From: Youngiibacter fragilis 232.1
GTDB lineage: Bacteria; Bacillota; Clostridia; Clostridiales; Clostridiaceae
DNA length: 64,000 nt
Reading direction: 5' to 3'
NCBI RefSeq assembly: GCF_000495435.3
Contig: NZ_AXUN02000046.1
Coordinates: 1-64,000, forward strand
A program made the translations under genes and the position numbers. The notes under the pieces are model-generated. The model ran no database searches, had not been told where the DNA came from, and saw only the letters and a list, made by a program, of their open reading frames with translations. Shown piece after piece: positions 25,060 through 34,809 of this stretch (position 1 is its first letter; every line of letters starts with the position of its first letter).

Positions 25060-27519
25060 CTAAATATCTGTATTCTTGTATAGTATCTGCCTTGGTTTGG
25101 CTCCATCCTTGCCGGATATTACGCCTCTCTCCTCCAGCTGGTCCATTATCCTGGCGGCCCTGTTGTAACCTATCCTCATCCTTCTCTGAAGGAATGAGGT
25201 GGATGCCTGCTGATATTCGACCACTACCTTCACAGCCTCATCGAAGAGCTCGTCTCCGTCTTCCTCGGACTCTCCGTCCTCTCTGCCCTTCTCGATATGG
25301 TTGATGATCTCCTCGCTATATGACAGCTCCGAATCAGGAACCTTTATCCTCGCCACTATGGCTTCAACCTCCTCTTCAGAGATGAAAGCGCCCTGGACTC
25401 TCTTGGGCTTCTGTTCCCCGACAGGATAGTAAAGCATGTCTCCTTTACCAAGAAGCTTTTCAGCTCCGCCTGAATCGAGGATAGTCCTCGAGTCTATCGA
25501 ACTGGAGACAGCGAAGGATATCCTTGAAGGTATGTTAGCCTTTATGACTCCGGTGATGACATCGACTGAAGGTCTCTGTGTAGCTATGACAAGATGCATC
25601 CCTGCAGCCCTGGCCATCTGTGCAAGCCTTGCGATATAGTCCTCGACCTCGTTGGCAGACACCATCATAAGGTCCGCAAGCTCGTCAACGACTACCACTA
25701 TGTATGGAAGCTTCGCAATTTCCTTTTTCTTCTTTGCGAGCTCATTATGGCTTTCGATGTTCCTCACGCCATATTCGGCAAAGCTCTGGTATCTTCTCGT
25801 CATCTCATTTACTGCCCAGTTGAGCGCGCCTGCAGCCTTCTTCGGGTCTGTTACCACAGGTATCAGCAGATGAGGTATTCCATTATAGACGTTCAGCTCG
25901 ACGACCTTCGGGTCCACCATGAGCAGTCTGACCTCGTCAGGATTGTACTTGTAAAGTATCGATATTATCAGGGAATTTATGCAGACCGACTTTCCTGATC
26001 CAGTCGCTCCTGCTATAAGCACATGGGGCATCTTTGTCAGGTCGCCTATGATGCTCTCTCCGGAAATATCTTTTCCAAGTGCTACCGCAATCTTCTTGGT
26101 CGATTTCTGGAACTCCTTCGACTCTATGACTTCCCTGAGGTAAACAGGAGTCGTCTCGCGGTTAGGAATCTCTATTCCCACCGCGGCCTTTCCAGGAATA
26201 GGAGCTTCAATCCTCACTCCGCTTGCGGCAAGCCCGAGTGCTATGTCGTCGGAAAGGCTCACTATCCTCGACACCTTGACCCCTGCCTTAGGCTGGAGCT
26301 CGTACCTTGTGACAGAAGGTCCTTTCGATACGTTAATGACATGTGCCTCTACCCCGAAGCTCATGAGCGTCTCCTCAAGCTTCCTGGCATTGTCCCTTAT
26401 CTCAGTCATGTCCTCCCGTTCAAGCATTCCCTTGATGTTTTCCTTAAGCAGCCCGATCTCGGGGTAATGGTACCTCGGCTTTGGCTTTTCCTTTATTCCG
26501 ACACTCTCTATGTCGATGTCGATCTGCTGCCCCTTTAGAGGCACCAGGTCCTCAAGGTCTTCCTCTATCTCTTCGTGCTCTTCATGGAGTACCACCTCTA
26601 CAGGTGCGGTTTGAATTATTATCTCAGGCTTCTTTTCTTCAGCCCTCGCTTCTTCCTTCTGGATCTTCTCCTCAAGCACATTTATGAAAGGGCTCTTCTG
26701 GAACCGCTCAGGATCGGGCTGGATGAGGTCTGGCTTTACCTCGCTTATGACCTCTGCCTTAGGTTCCTCACCCTTCTTCATTATGTCGAGGATCTTCATC
26801 TTCTCTTCTATGCGCTTCTCTTCCTCAAGCTTCCCCGCACCCTTGACTTCCTTGTTAAGGGTCCTCTTCATCATCATGTCTTTGGTTGCAAGCCTAACCT
26901 GGTTGCCCTTCTTCAATGAGTCATAGACTGTAGTGTTGAAGATCAGCACTCCGGACAAAATGGCAAGGCACCCTGCGACGATGTATGCTCCTACCGGCCC
27001 GATCAGTCTGTATAGAGGAGTAGCGAAAACCAGGCCCAGTATGCCTCCGTGATTCCTGTCTTCAATGTTAAGGAGATTCTTCATTGTTGCAAAGAAACCC
27101 GAAGAATGGATGCTCTCCATCCTGTTGAGTGACATGATCATCGCAACAGTCGCCAGGAGCAGCATGGCACCATAGGTCCTCTTGTTTGAAAAGATACCAG
27201 GCCTTCTCAGTATCAGTGAAACACCTGACAAAAGGAACAGAAAAGGCACAGTGTATGCAGTAATTCCGAACGCAGCGAATACAGCTTCACCTATGGTTTT
27301 GCCGAGAACTCCTGAATTTCCGGAAAATAGTGTCACTCCTATGAATATGCCAGTACCCGTCAGGGCAAGGCCAAGAATCTCTCCTCCGAATATGTCATCC
27401 TTCTTCTTTGCTGCAGCCTTCCCAGATGTCTTTCGGGTTCCGCTTCTTTTGGCAGTCGAAGCCTTCGCATTCGTCTTGGCGCTTGTCCTGGCAGCAGGCT
27501 TCCTTGCAGCTTCCTTCAA
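25060..27519 (-). CDS. DNA translocase FtsK/SpoIIIE
   Basis: Membrane-anchored DNA pump that clears chromosomes from the septum; in spore formers SpoIIIE fills the forespore. The 819-residue protein starts with a Lys/Ala-rich tail, then four membrane helices (about 50-200) and a charged linker (about 220-340). The motor follows with Walker A GATGSGKSV near 500 and Walker B VVVDELADLMM near 610. A C-terminal gamma winged helix (about 750-815) contains SFLQRRMRIGYNRAARIMDQ. The start is a TTG at 27519 with GGAGG 7 bases upstream. Sequence alone does not separate a vegetative from a sporulation role. Confidence 0.93.
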   Translation of the reverse strand: MKEAARKPAARTSAKTNAKASTAKRSGTRKTSGKAAAKKKDDIFGGEILGLALTGTGIFIGVTLFSGNSGVLGKTIGEAVFAAFGITAYTVPFLFLLSGVSLILRRPGIFSNKRTYGAMLLLATVAMIMSLNRMESIHSSGFFATMKNLLNIEDRNHGGILGLVFATPLYRLIGPVGAYIVAGCLAILSGVLIFNTTVYDSLKKGNQVRLATKDMMMKRTLNKEVKGAGKLEEEKRIEEKMKILDIMKKGEEPKAEVISEVKPDLIQPDPERFQKSPFINVLEEKIQKEEARAEEKKPEIIIQTAPVEVVLHEEHEEIEEDLEDLVPLKGQQIDIDIESVGIKEKPKPRYHYPEIGLLKENIKGMLEREDMTEIRDNARKLEETLMSFGVEAHVINVSKGPSVTRYELQPKAGVKVSRIVSLSDDIALGLAASGVRIEAPIPGKAAVGIEIPNRETTPVYLREVIESKEFQKSTKKIAVALGKDISGESIIGDLTKMPHVLIAGATGSGKSVCINSLIISILYKYNPDEVRLLMVDPKVVELNVYNGIPHLLIPVVTDPKKAAGALNWAVNEMTRRYQSFAEYGVRNIESHNELAKKKKEIAKLPYIVVVVDELADLMMVSANEVEDYIARLAQMARAAGMHLVIATQRPSVDVITGVIKANIPSRISFAVSSSIDSRTILDSGGAEKLLGKGDMLYYPVGEQKPKRVQGAFISEEEVEAIVARIKVPDSELSYSEEIINHIEKGREDGESEEDGDELFDEAVKVVVEYQQASTSFLQRRMRIGYNRAARIMDQLEERGVISGKDGAKPRQILYKNTDI

Positions 27520-27569
27520 ATGGACCCCTCCTTCCTGCGGCGGATGTATAGCCGCCTATCATGAGTATA

Positions 27570-27598
27570 ATTTTAGCATATATTCAAGATTATTTGAA
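27570..27598 (-). promoter_or_regulatory. Promoter of the ftsK-pgsA operon
   Basis: On the minus strand TTCAAA (27593-27598), 17 bases, then TAAAAT (27570-27575) with an upstream TGC. It faces away from the promoter at 27789-27817. The 27600-27785 interval between them has short GC-rich complementary stretches but no gene. Confidence 0.6.
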
Positions 27599-27788
27599 AT
27601 GGAATAAGGCCTGTTGCGGCATTTAATCATGACAGGTGAGTCTTCGGAAGAAACAGCGCCGCACTTTCGGGATTATTCCGGGTCAGAAAACAATAACTTA
27701 AATGATATGAAAGCGAAATATCCGTACTCGACGATAATATCAGATACTCTCATAACACGAATTTTCTTCAGATTTTCGCGCTAATTGT

Positions 27789-27817
27789 TTGTCTTTTGAT
27801 TCGGAATCAGATATAAT
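27789..27817 (+). promoter_or_regulatory. Promoter of the ABC transporter-adenine deaminase operon
   Basis: TTGTCT (27789-27794), 17 bases, then a perfect TATAAT (27812-27817). The leader to the ATG at 27906 is about 80 bases and ends in GGAGG. No complete purine riboswitch is present in it. Confidence 0.75.
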
Positions 27818-27905
27818 ACCATGTGTATCAGGGCTGACTATGAAGTTGATTCTGGTGCACATTGTAAATCCTATTCGTTAATGACAATTTACCGGAGGAA
27901 TTTTG

Positions 27906-28730
27906 ATGAACAAACGAAACGCTTTGTTTTTCCTTGCTCCCGGACTCGTACTTCTGTCACTTTTCCTTGTGCTGCCTCTTGTGAGCATTCTATGGCCCAC
28001 AATTTATGTCGGCGGAATCACGTTCGAGGGCTACATTGCCTTTTTCAAGGATGAGTTCAACCTGAAGATACTTGCAAGGACCCTAAGGATATCCGCAATA
28101 GCTTCTGTGGTATGCATACTGCTGGGAGTTCCCACCTCATACTACATCTCAAGGACAAAAAAGAGCATGAGAAGCTTCCTTATGGCACTCTCAATGTTCC
28201 CGATGCTGACCAATTCAGTGGTGAGAAGCTTCGCATGGATAAACATACTGGGAAAGAACGGTGTGCTAAACAACCTTCTGGTTGCTTCTGGAGTTGTATC
28301 TGCACCGATAACAATGCTATACACCGAGTTTTCAATTCTGGTTGGTACCGTATACCTGTTCCTTCCTATAATGATAATCACCCTTGTGGGTGTAATGGAA
28401 AACATCGAGCCTGAGGTCGTCGAGGCTGCAGAGACTCTCGGTGCAGGTCGCGGCAAGGTGTTCATGAAGGTCATCCTTCCGCTGAGCATGCCTGGGATAC
28501 TTGTCGGAAGCGTCCTTGTATTCACAGGCGCCATGACTGCCTATACCACACCTCAGCTTCTTGGAGGAAACAAGAACATGATGCTCGCGACCTTCATCTA
28601 CCAGAAGGCAATGACACTTGGAGACTGGAATGGTGCAGGCATAGTCGCTGCAATCATGATATTTTCCACTCTGATAGTCATGAAGCTGCTTAACACCCTT
28701 GCTGAGAGACTTGACAGGAGGGGTGCTTAA
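27906..28730 (+). CDS. ABC transporter permease, PotB-type
   Basis: A 274-residue inner membrane permease of the spermidine/putrescine/iron/thiamine importer superfamily, with six hydrophobic segments. It has the coupling loop EAAETLGAGRGKVFMKVILPLSMPG near residues 176-200. The ATG at 27906 has GGAGG 7 bases upstream; an adjacent TTG at 27903 is less well spaced. It is the first gene of a five-gene operon. Substrate specificity does not reside in permease motifs that I can read. Confidence 0.9.
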   Translation: MNKRNALFFLAPGLVLLSLFLVLPLVSILWPTIYVGGITFEGYIAFFKDEFNLKILARTLRISAIASVVCILLGVPTSYYISRTKKSMRSFLMALSMFPMLTNSVVRSFAWINILGKNGVLNNLLVASGVVSAPITMLYTEFSILVGTVYLFLPIMIITLVGVMENIEPEVVEAAETLGAGRGKVFMKVILPLSMPGILVGSVLVFTGAMTAYTTPQLLGGNKNMMLATFIYQKAMTLGDWNGAGIVAAIMIFSTLIVMKLLNTLAERLDRRGA

Positions 28731-29512
28731 TGAGAAAGAACAGGCTCCTTACAGCATTCTCCTTCCTTGTATTCATGTTCATGTTCATACCGCTGGCGAT
28801 AATCATTGTGACTTCCTTCGGTGAAGGTTCAACAATAGAATTCCCAATAAAGGGATTCACGCTTAAATGGTACGGCAACATATTCGCTTCAAGGACCTTC
28901 GTATCTGGCTTCACATTGAGCCTTCAGATAGGTCTCGCAGCTACCATACTGGCACTGATCATCGGGATTCCGGCAGCATACGCCCTTTCAAGGTCTGAAG
29001 TTCCCGGAAAAAGCAGGATCAAGAGCTTCTTCCTGTCTCCGACGATAGTTCCCGGAGTCGTTGTTGGCTACTCGCTCTATCAGTTCATAGTCGTATCACT
29101 TGGAATCGAGGTTTATTCAGGGCTTCTGCTTGGACACTTCCTCATATCCGTCCCTTATGTCATAAGGGTCGTGGGGTCAAGCCTTGAACAGTTCGACTTT
29201 TCCATAGAGGAGGTCGCATGGACCCTTGGATGCGGAAAGCTCAAGGCATTCATGAAGGTCGTCCTTCCAAACCTCACCTCTGCCATATTTGCCGCATTCA
29301 TGCTCGCGTTCATCAACTCCTTCAACAACATACCTGTTTCCATGTTCCTGTCGGGACCAGGAGTAAGGACGCTGCCCGCAGCACTCATGAACTACATCGA
29401 ATATTATTACGACCCGACCGTTTCAGCTGTGTCAGTGCTGCTTATGGCAGGCACTGTAGTCCTGATGTTCCTCATCGAAAAGACGATGGGAATCTCAGCG
29501 GTCAACAAATAG
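28730..29512 (+). CDS. ABC transporter permease, PotC-type
   Basis: A 260-residue permease with six hydrophobic segments. Its coupling loop is EEVAWTLGCGKLKAFMKVVLP near residues 160-180. The ATG overlaps the stop of the first permease by one base (TAATG). It forms a heterodimeric channel with its neighbour. Confidence 0.9.
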   Translation: MRKNRLLTAFSFLVFMFMFIPLAIIIVTSFGEGSTIEFPIKGFTLKWYGNIFASRTFVSGFTLSLQIGLAATILALIIGIPAAYALSRSEVPGKSRIKSFFLSPTIVPGVVVGYSLYQFIVVSLGIEVYSGLLLGHFLISVPYVIRVVGSSLEQFDFSIEEVAWTLGCGKLKAFMKVVLPNLTSAIFAAFMLAFINSFNNIPVSMFLSGPGVRTLPAALMNYIEYYYDPTVSAVSVLLMAGTVVLMFLIEKTMGISAVNK

Positions 29513-29523
29513 GAGGCTTTCGA

Positions 29524-30561
29524 ATGTCATTTTTGGATCTTAAGAACATAGGAGTCACCTACGACAAGAAAACAAGGATACTCCAGGAACTGAACCTTTC
29601 AATAAACAAGGGTGAGCTCGTTTCCCTCCTCGGCCCCAGCGGCTGCGGAAAGACAACCACCCTTAGGGTAATCGCAGGACTCATAGAGCCTTCGGAAGGA
29701 ACCCTTACAGTCGCAGGTGAAGACATGACCAAGATACCTGTACACAAGAGGAACTTCGGACTGGTTTTCCAGAGCTACGCCCTCTTCCCCCATCTGACGG
29801 TCAAGGAAAACATAGCCTTCGGATTGAAGCTGAGGAAGGAAAGTCCCGAGACAGTTGACAGGAAGGTAAATGCCATCCTCGATTCGACTCATCTCTCGGA
29901 ATTTGCAGACAGGTACCCAAGGCAGCTTTCAGGCGGTCAGAGACAGAGGGTCGCACTTGCGAGAGCCCTTGTCATAGAACCAAAGCTTCTCCTCCTTGAC
30001 GAGCCACTCTCAAACCTTGACGCCAAGCTCAGGGTAGGAATGAGGGTTGAGATCAAGAGGATACAGAAGGAGCTGGGCATAACGTCAGTATTCGTCACCC
30101 ATGACCAGGAGGAATGCTTCTCCATCTCGGACAAGGTGGCAGTAATGAACAAGGGGGTCATCGAACAGTATGACACTCCCGAGAACATCTACAAGAAGCC
30201 GGCCACAGAATTCGTTGCAAGGTTCATAGGCTTCGAGAACTTCATAGAGCTTGAGCCTGCAGAAAGCGGAATGTTCAGGGCGAAGGACGGAAGCCTGTTC
30301 AAGGCAGAAGAGTCTTCAGCTGGCCCGGTACTCGGTACCATAAGGCCTGATGACATCGAGATCCTTGAAGCGTCATCTGAAAAAACAGCCAATATGATTA
30401 CTGGCAAGGTTCAAGTCAGGACCTTCCTCGGCAAGAGCTACCAGTATGAGGTTGAAACCGCACTTGGTAAAATCATAGTCAACGGGCCTGACGAAAATGT
30501 CAAAGAACCGGGAGTTGAGCTTCTGCTTAATCTTCCATCAAATAAAATAATACTGGTTTGA
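29524..30561 (+). CDS. ABC transporter ATPase, PotA-type
   Basis: A 345-residue ATPase. Motifs are Walker A GPSGCGKTT near residue 38, Q-loop LVFQSYALFPH, signature LSGGQRQR near 137, Walker B LLLLDEPLSNLDAKLR and the H-loop VFVTHDQEE. A C-terminal TOBE-like domain (about 240-345) is typical of importers of this class. The reading frame is open for a further 300 bases upstream, but the ATG at 29524 has AGGAGG ahead of it and starts the domain. It lies 11 bases after the second permease. Confidence 0.92.
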   Translation: MSFLDLKNIGVTYDKKTRILQELNLSINKGELVSLLGPSGCGKTTTLRVIAGLIEPSEGTLTVAGEDMTKIPVHKRNFGLVFQSYALFPHLTVKENIAFGLKLRKESPETVDRKVNAILDSTHLSEFADRYPRQLSGGQRQRVALARALVIEPKLLLLDEPLSNLDAKLRVGMRVEIKRIQKELGITSVFVTHDQEECFSISDKVAVMNKGVIEQYDTPENIYKKPATEFVARFIGFENFIELEPAESGMFRAKDGSLFKAEESSAGPVLGTIRPDDIEILEASSEKTANMITGKVQVRTFLGKSYQYEVETALGKIIVNGPDENVKEPGVELLLNLPSNKIILV

Positions 30562-30581
30562 CCAGAAAAAAGGAGTTAACA

Positions 30582-31625
30582 ATGAAAAAGGTACTAGCAA
30601 TCGTAATGACCGCTGCCCTTACAGTAACAGTGCTCGCAGGATGCGCAAAGAAGGTCGAGGAGCCTACAAAGCTTGTAATATCGACCTTCGGACTCAGCGA
30701 GGATATCGTGACAAGGGATATCTATGAGCCTTTCGAGAAGGCCAACAACGTAGAGATCATCGTCGAGACAGGAACTACATCAGAGAGGTACACCAAGCTT
30801 GAGTCAAATCCGGCAGCAGGCGTAGACCTCATCGAGTTGTCACAGGCAACCGCGGCAAAAGGCTATGCGAAGGGTCTCTTCGAGAAGATCGACTATTCAA
30901 AGATACCTAATGCGGCAAAGCTCATAGAGAGCACAAAGGGAATAACTGACAAGGGATTCGGCCCGGCCTACACCATCAACAGCATCGGCATAATCTACAA
31001 CAAGGAAGCTGCAGGCATGGAGATCGATTCATGGGAAGACCTTTGGGATCCTTCACTTGCAGGAAAGATATCCATACCAGACATAGCTACAACCTTCGGA
31101 CCTGCAATGGTTCATGTCGCAAGCGACTACAAGGGCGTTGACATCAAGACTGACGACGGAGCTGCAGGCTTCGAGGCTCTTTCTGAACTCAAGCCGAACA
31201 TAGTGAAGACATATGCCAAGTCATCAGACCTCGCAAACATGTTCAAATCCGGTGAAATTGCGGTAGCAGTAGTCGGAGACTTCGCGATTCCGATAATATC
31301 GGCAGCAGACCCTGCAGTTGAATATGTTGTTCCGGCTTCAGGCACTTATGCGAACTTCAACACCATCGACATCAACGTAAACTCCAAGAACAAGGAGCTT
31401 GCCTACAAGTTCATCAACTGGAGAATAAGCCAGGAACTTCAGACTGTTACAGCCAAGTCACTCAACGAAGCACCTGTAAATTCAGGAGTCGTACTTGACG
31501 CTGAGACTGCAAAGAACAAGACTTATGGCGATGTGGCAAAGAATGCAAAGACCATAGACTACTCATTCGTAAATCCGATCCTTTCAGGATGGGTCGATAC
31601 CTGGAACAAGACCCTCAACAACTAG
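30582..31625 (+). CDS. ABC transporter substrate-binding lipoprotein, PotD-type
   Basis: A 347-residue extracellular binding protein. The signal peptide ends in the lipobox VLAGC near residue 20. The fold is that of the PotD/AfuA cluster D group, with LVISTFGLSEDIVTRDIYEPFEK at the N-terminus and GPAYTINSIGIIYNKE near 130. AAGGAG is 7 bases before the ATG. The ligand is not evident: polyamine-binding acidic residues could not be assigned with confidence. The following adenine deaminase gene makes a nucleobase or related purine ligand an attractive guess. Confidence 0.88.
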   Translation: MKKVLAIVMTAALTVTVLAGCAKKVEEPTKLVISTFGLSEDIVTRDIYEPFEKANNVEIIVETGTTSERYTKLESNPAAGVDLIELSQATAAKGYAKGLFEKIDYSKIPNAAKLIESTKGITDKGFGPAYTINSIGIIYNKEAAGMEIDSWEDLWDPSLAGKISIPDIATTFGPAMVHVASDYKGVDIKTDDGAAGFEALSELKPNIVKTYAKSSDLANMFKSGEIAVAVVGDFAIPIISAADPAVEYVVPASGTYANFNTIDINVNSKNKELAYKFINWRISQELQTVTAKSLNEAPVNSGVVLDAETAKNKTYGDVAKNAKTIDYSFVNPILSGWVDTWNKTLNN

Positions 31626-31633
31626 GTGAATCC

Positions 31634-33340
31634 ATGGAATCAACGGTCGACCTATTAATAGAAAATGCGAAGGTGTACAACGCCTTCACCCACAGCTTCA
31701 CTGAGAAGTCAGTGTACATAAAGGACGGCAGATTCCTGCACATATCAGAAGGCCCCGAAGAGGGCCTTTCTGCTATTGTCAGGATAGATGCCAAAGGGAT
31801 GCACATGATACCGGGGCTTATCGACATACACATGCACATCGAAAGCTCCATGACAGTACCAGGCATCTTTTCTGATGCTGTACTTCCACATGGTGTCACG
31901 ACGGTGGTCGCAGACCCTCACGAAATTGCCAATGTCTTCGGTATCGAAGGAATCCGGGCATTCATGGAGGAGGAGACACTTCTCGACATCTTCTACGGGA
32001 TACCAAGCTCAGTGCCGTCCACAAGCAAAATACTTGAAACCACAGGCGGAGAGATCGGCATTCATGAGATAAGAGTTCTCCTTGAGGACCCAAGGGTCCT
32101 ATGCCTTGGTGAAGTCATGAACTTCAAGGACATAGTGACTGACGAGGAATCCCTTTCCAACAGGATCATAAGGCTCTGCAATGAAATAAAACCCACCCTT
32201 GCAATCGAGGGACACTGTCCAAGGGTAACAGGACTTGACCTCTCCAGGTTCCTATACCACGGAATAGATGCGGACCACACACAGCAGTCACCTGAGTCGA
32301 TCAGCGAAAAGATCTCAAACGGAATGTTTTTGGAGATCCAGGAAAAATCCATAACAGAAGAGAATATCAGGGTACTCGTTGAGAACAGCTTCTATGAGCA
32401 TTTCGCCCTTATAACCGACGATGTCATGGCAGACAAGCTTCTGACAGGACACCTTGACAGGATCGTAAGGAAAGCGATAGCATTCGGACTTCCTGCAGAA
32501 AAGGCTGTCTATGCCTCTACCTATACCCCAGCAAGGCGCATGGGACTAAGGGACAGAGGCTCCATTGCTCCGGGAAAGCTCGCTGACTTCATATTCCTCG
32601 AAGACCTTGAGGGCTTCAGGATACATAAGGTATTCAAGAAAGGCAAAGAAGTCGGGAAGGTTAGTGCAGGAAGCCACACACACAGCTTCCCTGAAAGGTT
32701 CCTTGACTCGATAATGTGCAGGCGGGCAGCTGCAGCAGACTTCACGATAAATGCATCGGGAACCGGGACAGCTCTTGTCAACTGCATCGCGATCCAGAAG
32801 GCAGGCACCTTCACCTCGAGGATCCAGAAGAAGGTCACGATTTCAAACGGCATCCTCGACTGGGAATCATCTGGCTCAGCACTCATTGCTGTCATGGAAA
32901 GATACGGAAAAACAGGAGATACGGCTTATGGACTGGTAGAGAATGCCATAAGCGGAAGAGGTGCGATCGCAACCACCTGGGCCCATGACCACCACAATGT
33001 AATGGTAATGGGAACAAGCAGGAAGTACATGGCAATCGCCCAGAACAGGCTCCTTGACATCAAGGGCGGCTATGTGGTTGTGGAAAATGGCAGAGTCACT
33101 GCCGAAGCAAGACTTGAAGTCGGAGGAATAGTGAGCCTGTCCCCAATCGAAGAGCTTGGAAAAAGCCTTCAGGAAGTCAGGGAAGCCATGAGAAGGCTTG
33201 GGTACGACAACACGAATGAGATCATGTCATTCTCGACCCTGTCACTCCCTGTATCACCTGAAATCAAGATAACAGACAAGGGGATCATGGAAACAAGGAC
33301 CCAGAAAATGATCCCGCTTATTGATGAATACTTGGAATAG
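31634..33340 (+). CDS. ade: Adenine deaminase
   Basis: A 568-residue amidohydrolase that deaminates adenine to hypoxanthine. Metal-site motifs are HMHIESS near residue 57, DPHEIANVFG near 95, GHCPRVTG near 197, GIDADHT near 217 and FALITDD near 260. C-terminal blocks such as TTWAHDHHNVMVMG match the adenine deaminase family. It starts 8 bases after the binding-protein gene with AGGTG upstream, and closes the operon. The intact metal site predicts activity. Confidence 0.93.
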   Translation: MESTVDLLIENAKVYNAFTHSFTEKSVYIKDGRFLHISEGPEEGLSAIVRIDAKGMHMIPGLIDIHMHIESSMTVPGIFSDAVLPHGVTTVVADPHEIANVFGIEGIRAFMEEETLLDIFYGIPSSVPSTSKILETTGGEIGIHEIRVLLEDPRVLCLGEVMNFKDIVTDEESLSNRIIRLCNEIKPTLAIEGHCPRVTGLDLSRFLYHGIDADHTQQSPESISEKISNGMFLEIQEKSITEENIRVLVENSFYEHFALITDDVMADKLLTGHLDRIVRKAIAFGLPAEKAVYASTYTPARRMGLRDRGSIAPGKLADFIFLEDLEGFRIHKVFKKGKEVGKVSAGSHTHSFPERFLDSIMCRRAAAADFTINASGTGTALVNCIAIQKAGTFTSRIQKKVTISNGILDWESSGSALIAVMERYGKTGDTAYGLVENAISGRGAIATTWAHDHHNVMVMGTSRKYMAIAQNRLLDIKGGYVVVENGRVTAEARLEVGGIVSLSPIEELGKSLQEVREAMRRLGYDNTNEIMSFSTLSLPVSPEIKITDKGIMETRTQKMIPLIDEYLE

Positions 33341-33341
33341 T

Positions 33342-33378
33342 TTAAAGGCGGAGGCTCCATAAGAGCTTCCGCCTTTAA
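33342..33378. terminator. Bidirectional terminator between ade and scrB
   Basis: An 11-bp perfect stem TTAAAGGCGGA/TCCGCCTTTAA lies between two convergent genes, with T-rich ends on both strands. Confidence 0.85.
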
Positions 33379-34752
33379 CTATTCCCTGCCTGATTCCAGC
33401 CTGTATGATACTGCTTCAATACCAGCTTCAGCGCCTTCTATTTCCATCGATATGTTCCTGTCTTCATCCTTTGCAAAGTATCGGAGGGAGAACACCTCTT
33501 CTCCTCCGTTTATGAATATTTCCATGGAGGTCTCTTCAGTATAGATTGTTATGCTCTCAAGGGCTCCATCCAGCTTCACACCTCTTACTTCACGGAGTGA
33601 AGTTGCCCAGTTAGTCCTTTCTACCGTAAACCTTCTTTCAGTTGATTCGAAACTTAGCCGTACCTCGTTCCGATATACAAGACCAAAGGTATCTAAAGGA
33701 CCCTTGATTTTGATGTTCAACTCATATGCCCTGTCAGGAATATCAAGGTCCATACTTCTGCCATGCTTCTCTTCCTTTTCACATCTTAGTCCCACTAGCT
33801 CCTCAACAGGCGTCTGGATAAGCTTTCCACCTTCAAAGCTGATGACCCTCGGCAGTGTAAGGTGGTGAATCCACCCTTCCCTGACTGTAGGCATGGCTGC
33901 TTCCATCTCTGACGGCATTGTGCCCATCCATCCAAAGAGTATCGTCCTTCCACGTCCATCCACGAAGGTTTGCGGAGCATAGAACTCAAAGCCCTTGTCC
34001 ATCTCCTCGAAGGGCTGACCGTCCCAGTGGAATCTGCCACCTTGGAAGCATCCTGTGTAGTAGCCTGTCTGGAATATGTTGTTGAATCTGTCGCCTTCCG
34101 GTTCAAGACCCTGTGGCGAGAACACGAACACATCCTTGCCCTCAAGCCTCAAAAGGTCAGGGCATTCCCACATGTAGCCAAGCTTTTCCCTGACTGACAT
34201 TATCGACCCAAGGAACTCCCATGTGATAAGGTCAGCTGACCTGTATGCTACAGTATCACCGGTAAGGTCGTCCCTCTGCGCACCGAGGACCATATAGAAC
34301 GATCCATCCTCACCCTTCATCACCTTCGGGTCCCTCATGTGCTGAGTATATCCTTCGGGATGCCTTGTTACCGGTCCGATCTTCCTGAAGCTCATTCCAT
34401 CTTCTGATACGGCAGCGCACTGGTAGTTTGTACGAATGCCTTCATCGCTTTTCACATTTCCTGTATAGAACAGATACAGCTTCCCATCGTGCTCGATGGA
34501 ACTTCCTGAGTAGCATCCATTTTTATCGAACCAGTCTACAGGCTCAAGAGCCGCATCATGGTATTCGTAGTTCACAAGGTCCCTTGATGTCGCATGACCC
34601 CAATATTTGAATCCATGGTCTGTGCCATGGGGATTCCATTGGAAGAACACATGATATATGCCCTTATAGCATATCAGCCCGTTCGGGTCATTCAGGAGAC
34701 CCTTTGGTGGCAGCACATGGTATTCCATTGATTTGTTTGCCTCAAGTCCCAT
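33379..34752 (-). CDS. scrB: Sucrose-6-phosphate hydrolase (GH32)
   Basis: Cytoplasmic beta-fructosidase, 457 residues, that splits sucrose-6-phosphate into glucose-6-phosphate and fructose. The nucleophile lies in LLNDPNGL near residue 22, the transition-state aspartate in MRDPKVM near 140, and the acid/base in MWECPDL near 190. A beta-sandwich C-terminal domain follows after about 310. The ATG at 34752 has a strong GGAGAAGGAGG site 6 bases upstream. There is no signal peptide. It is cotranscribed after scrA. No fructokinase gene is adjacent. Confidence 0.93.
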   Translation of the reverse strand: MGLEANKSMEYHVLPPKGLLNDPNGLICYKGIYHVFFQWNPHGTDHGFKYWGHATSRDLVNYEYHDAALEPVDWFDKNGCYSGSSIEHDGKLYLFYTGNVKSDEGIRTNYQCAAVSEDGMSFRKIGPVTRHPEGYTQHMRDPKVMKGEDGSFYMVLGAQRDDLTGDTVAYRSADLITWEFLGSIMSVREKLGYMWECPDLLRLEGKDVFVFSPQGLEPEGDRFNNIFQTGYYTGCFQGGRFHWDGQPFEEMDKGFEFYAPQTFVDGRGRTILFGWMGTMPSEMEAAMPTVREGWIHHLTLPRVISFEGGKLIQTPVEELVGLRCEKEEKHGRSMDLDIPDRAYELNIKIKGPLDTFGLVYRNEVRLSFESTERRFTVERTNWATSLREVRGVKLDGALESITIYTEETSMEIFINGGEEVFSLRYFAKDEDRNISMEIEGAEAGIEAVSYRLESGRE

Positions 34753-34771
34753 ATGGACCCTCCTTCTCCAA

Positions 34772-34797
34772 CAGGGCATCCTCTTAAGGACGCCCTG
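34772..34797 (-). promoter_or_regulatory. Intercistronic hairpin between scrA and scrB
   Basis: CAGGGC and GCCCTG arms with inner TCCT/AGGA pairs form a strong hairpin just upstream of the scrB ribosome site. There is no U-tract, so it more likely stabilises or processes the mRNA than terminates it. Confidence 0.5.
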
Positions 34798-34809
34798 CTG
34801 CTTTCAATA

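Noticed and set aside
27601-27785. Short GC-rich complementary stretches between the ftsK and transporter promoters
   Set aside because: Pairings are short and interrupted, with no terminator or known motif, so no RNA is called.
27812-27860. Purine-riboswitch-like pieces (ATATAAT and GACTATG) in the leader of the deaminase operon
   Set aside because: They are only about 20 bases apart and the P2/P3 arms are missing; ATATAAT is better explained as the -10 box.
29218-29523. Upstream in-frame extension of the PotA-type ATPase
   Set aside because: It overlaps the permease gene in another frame; the ATG at 29524 has a strong ribosome site and begins the domain.
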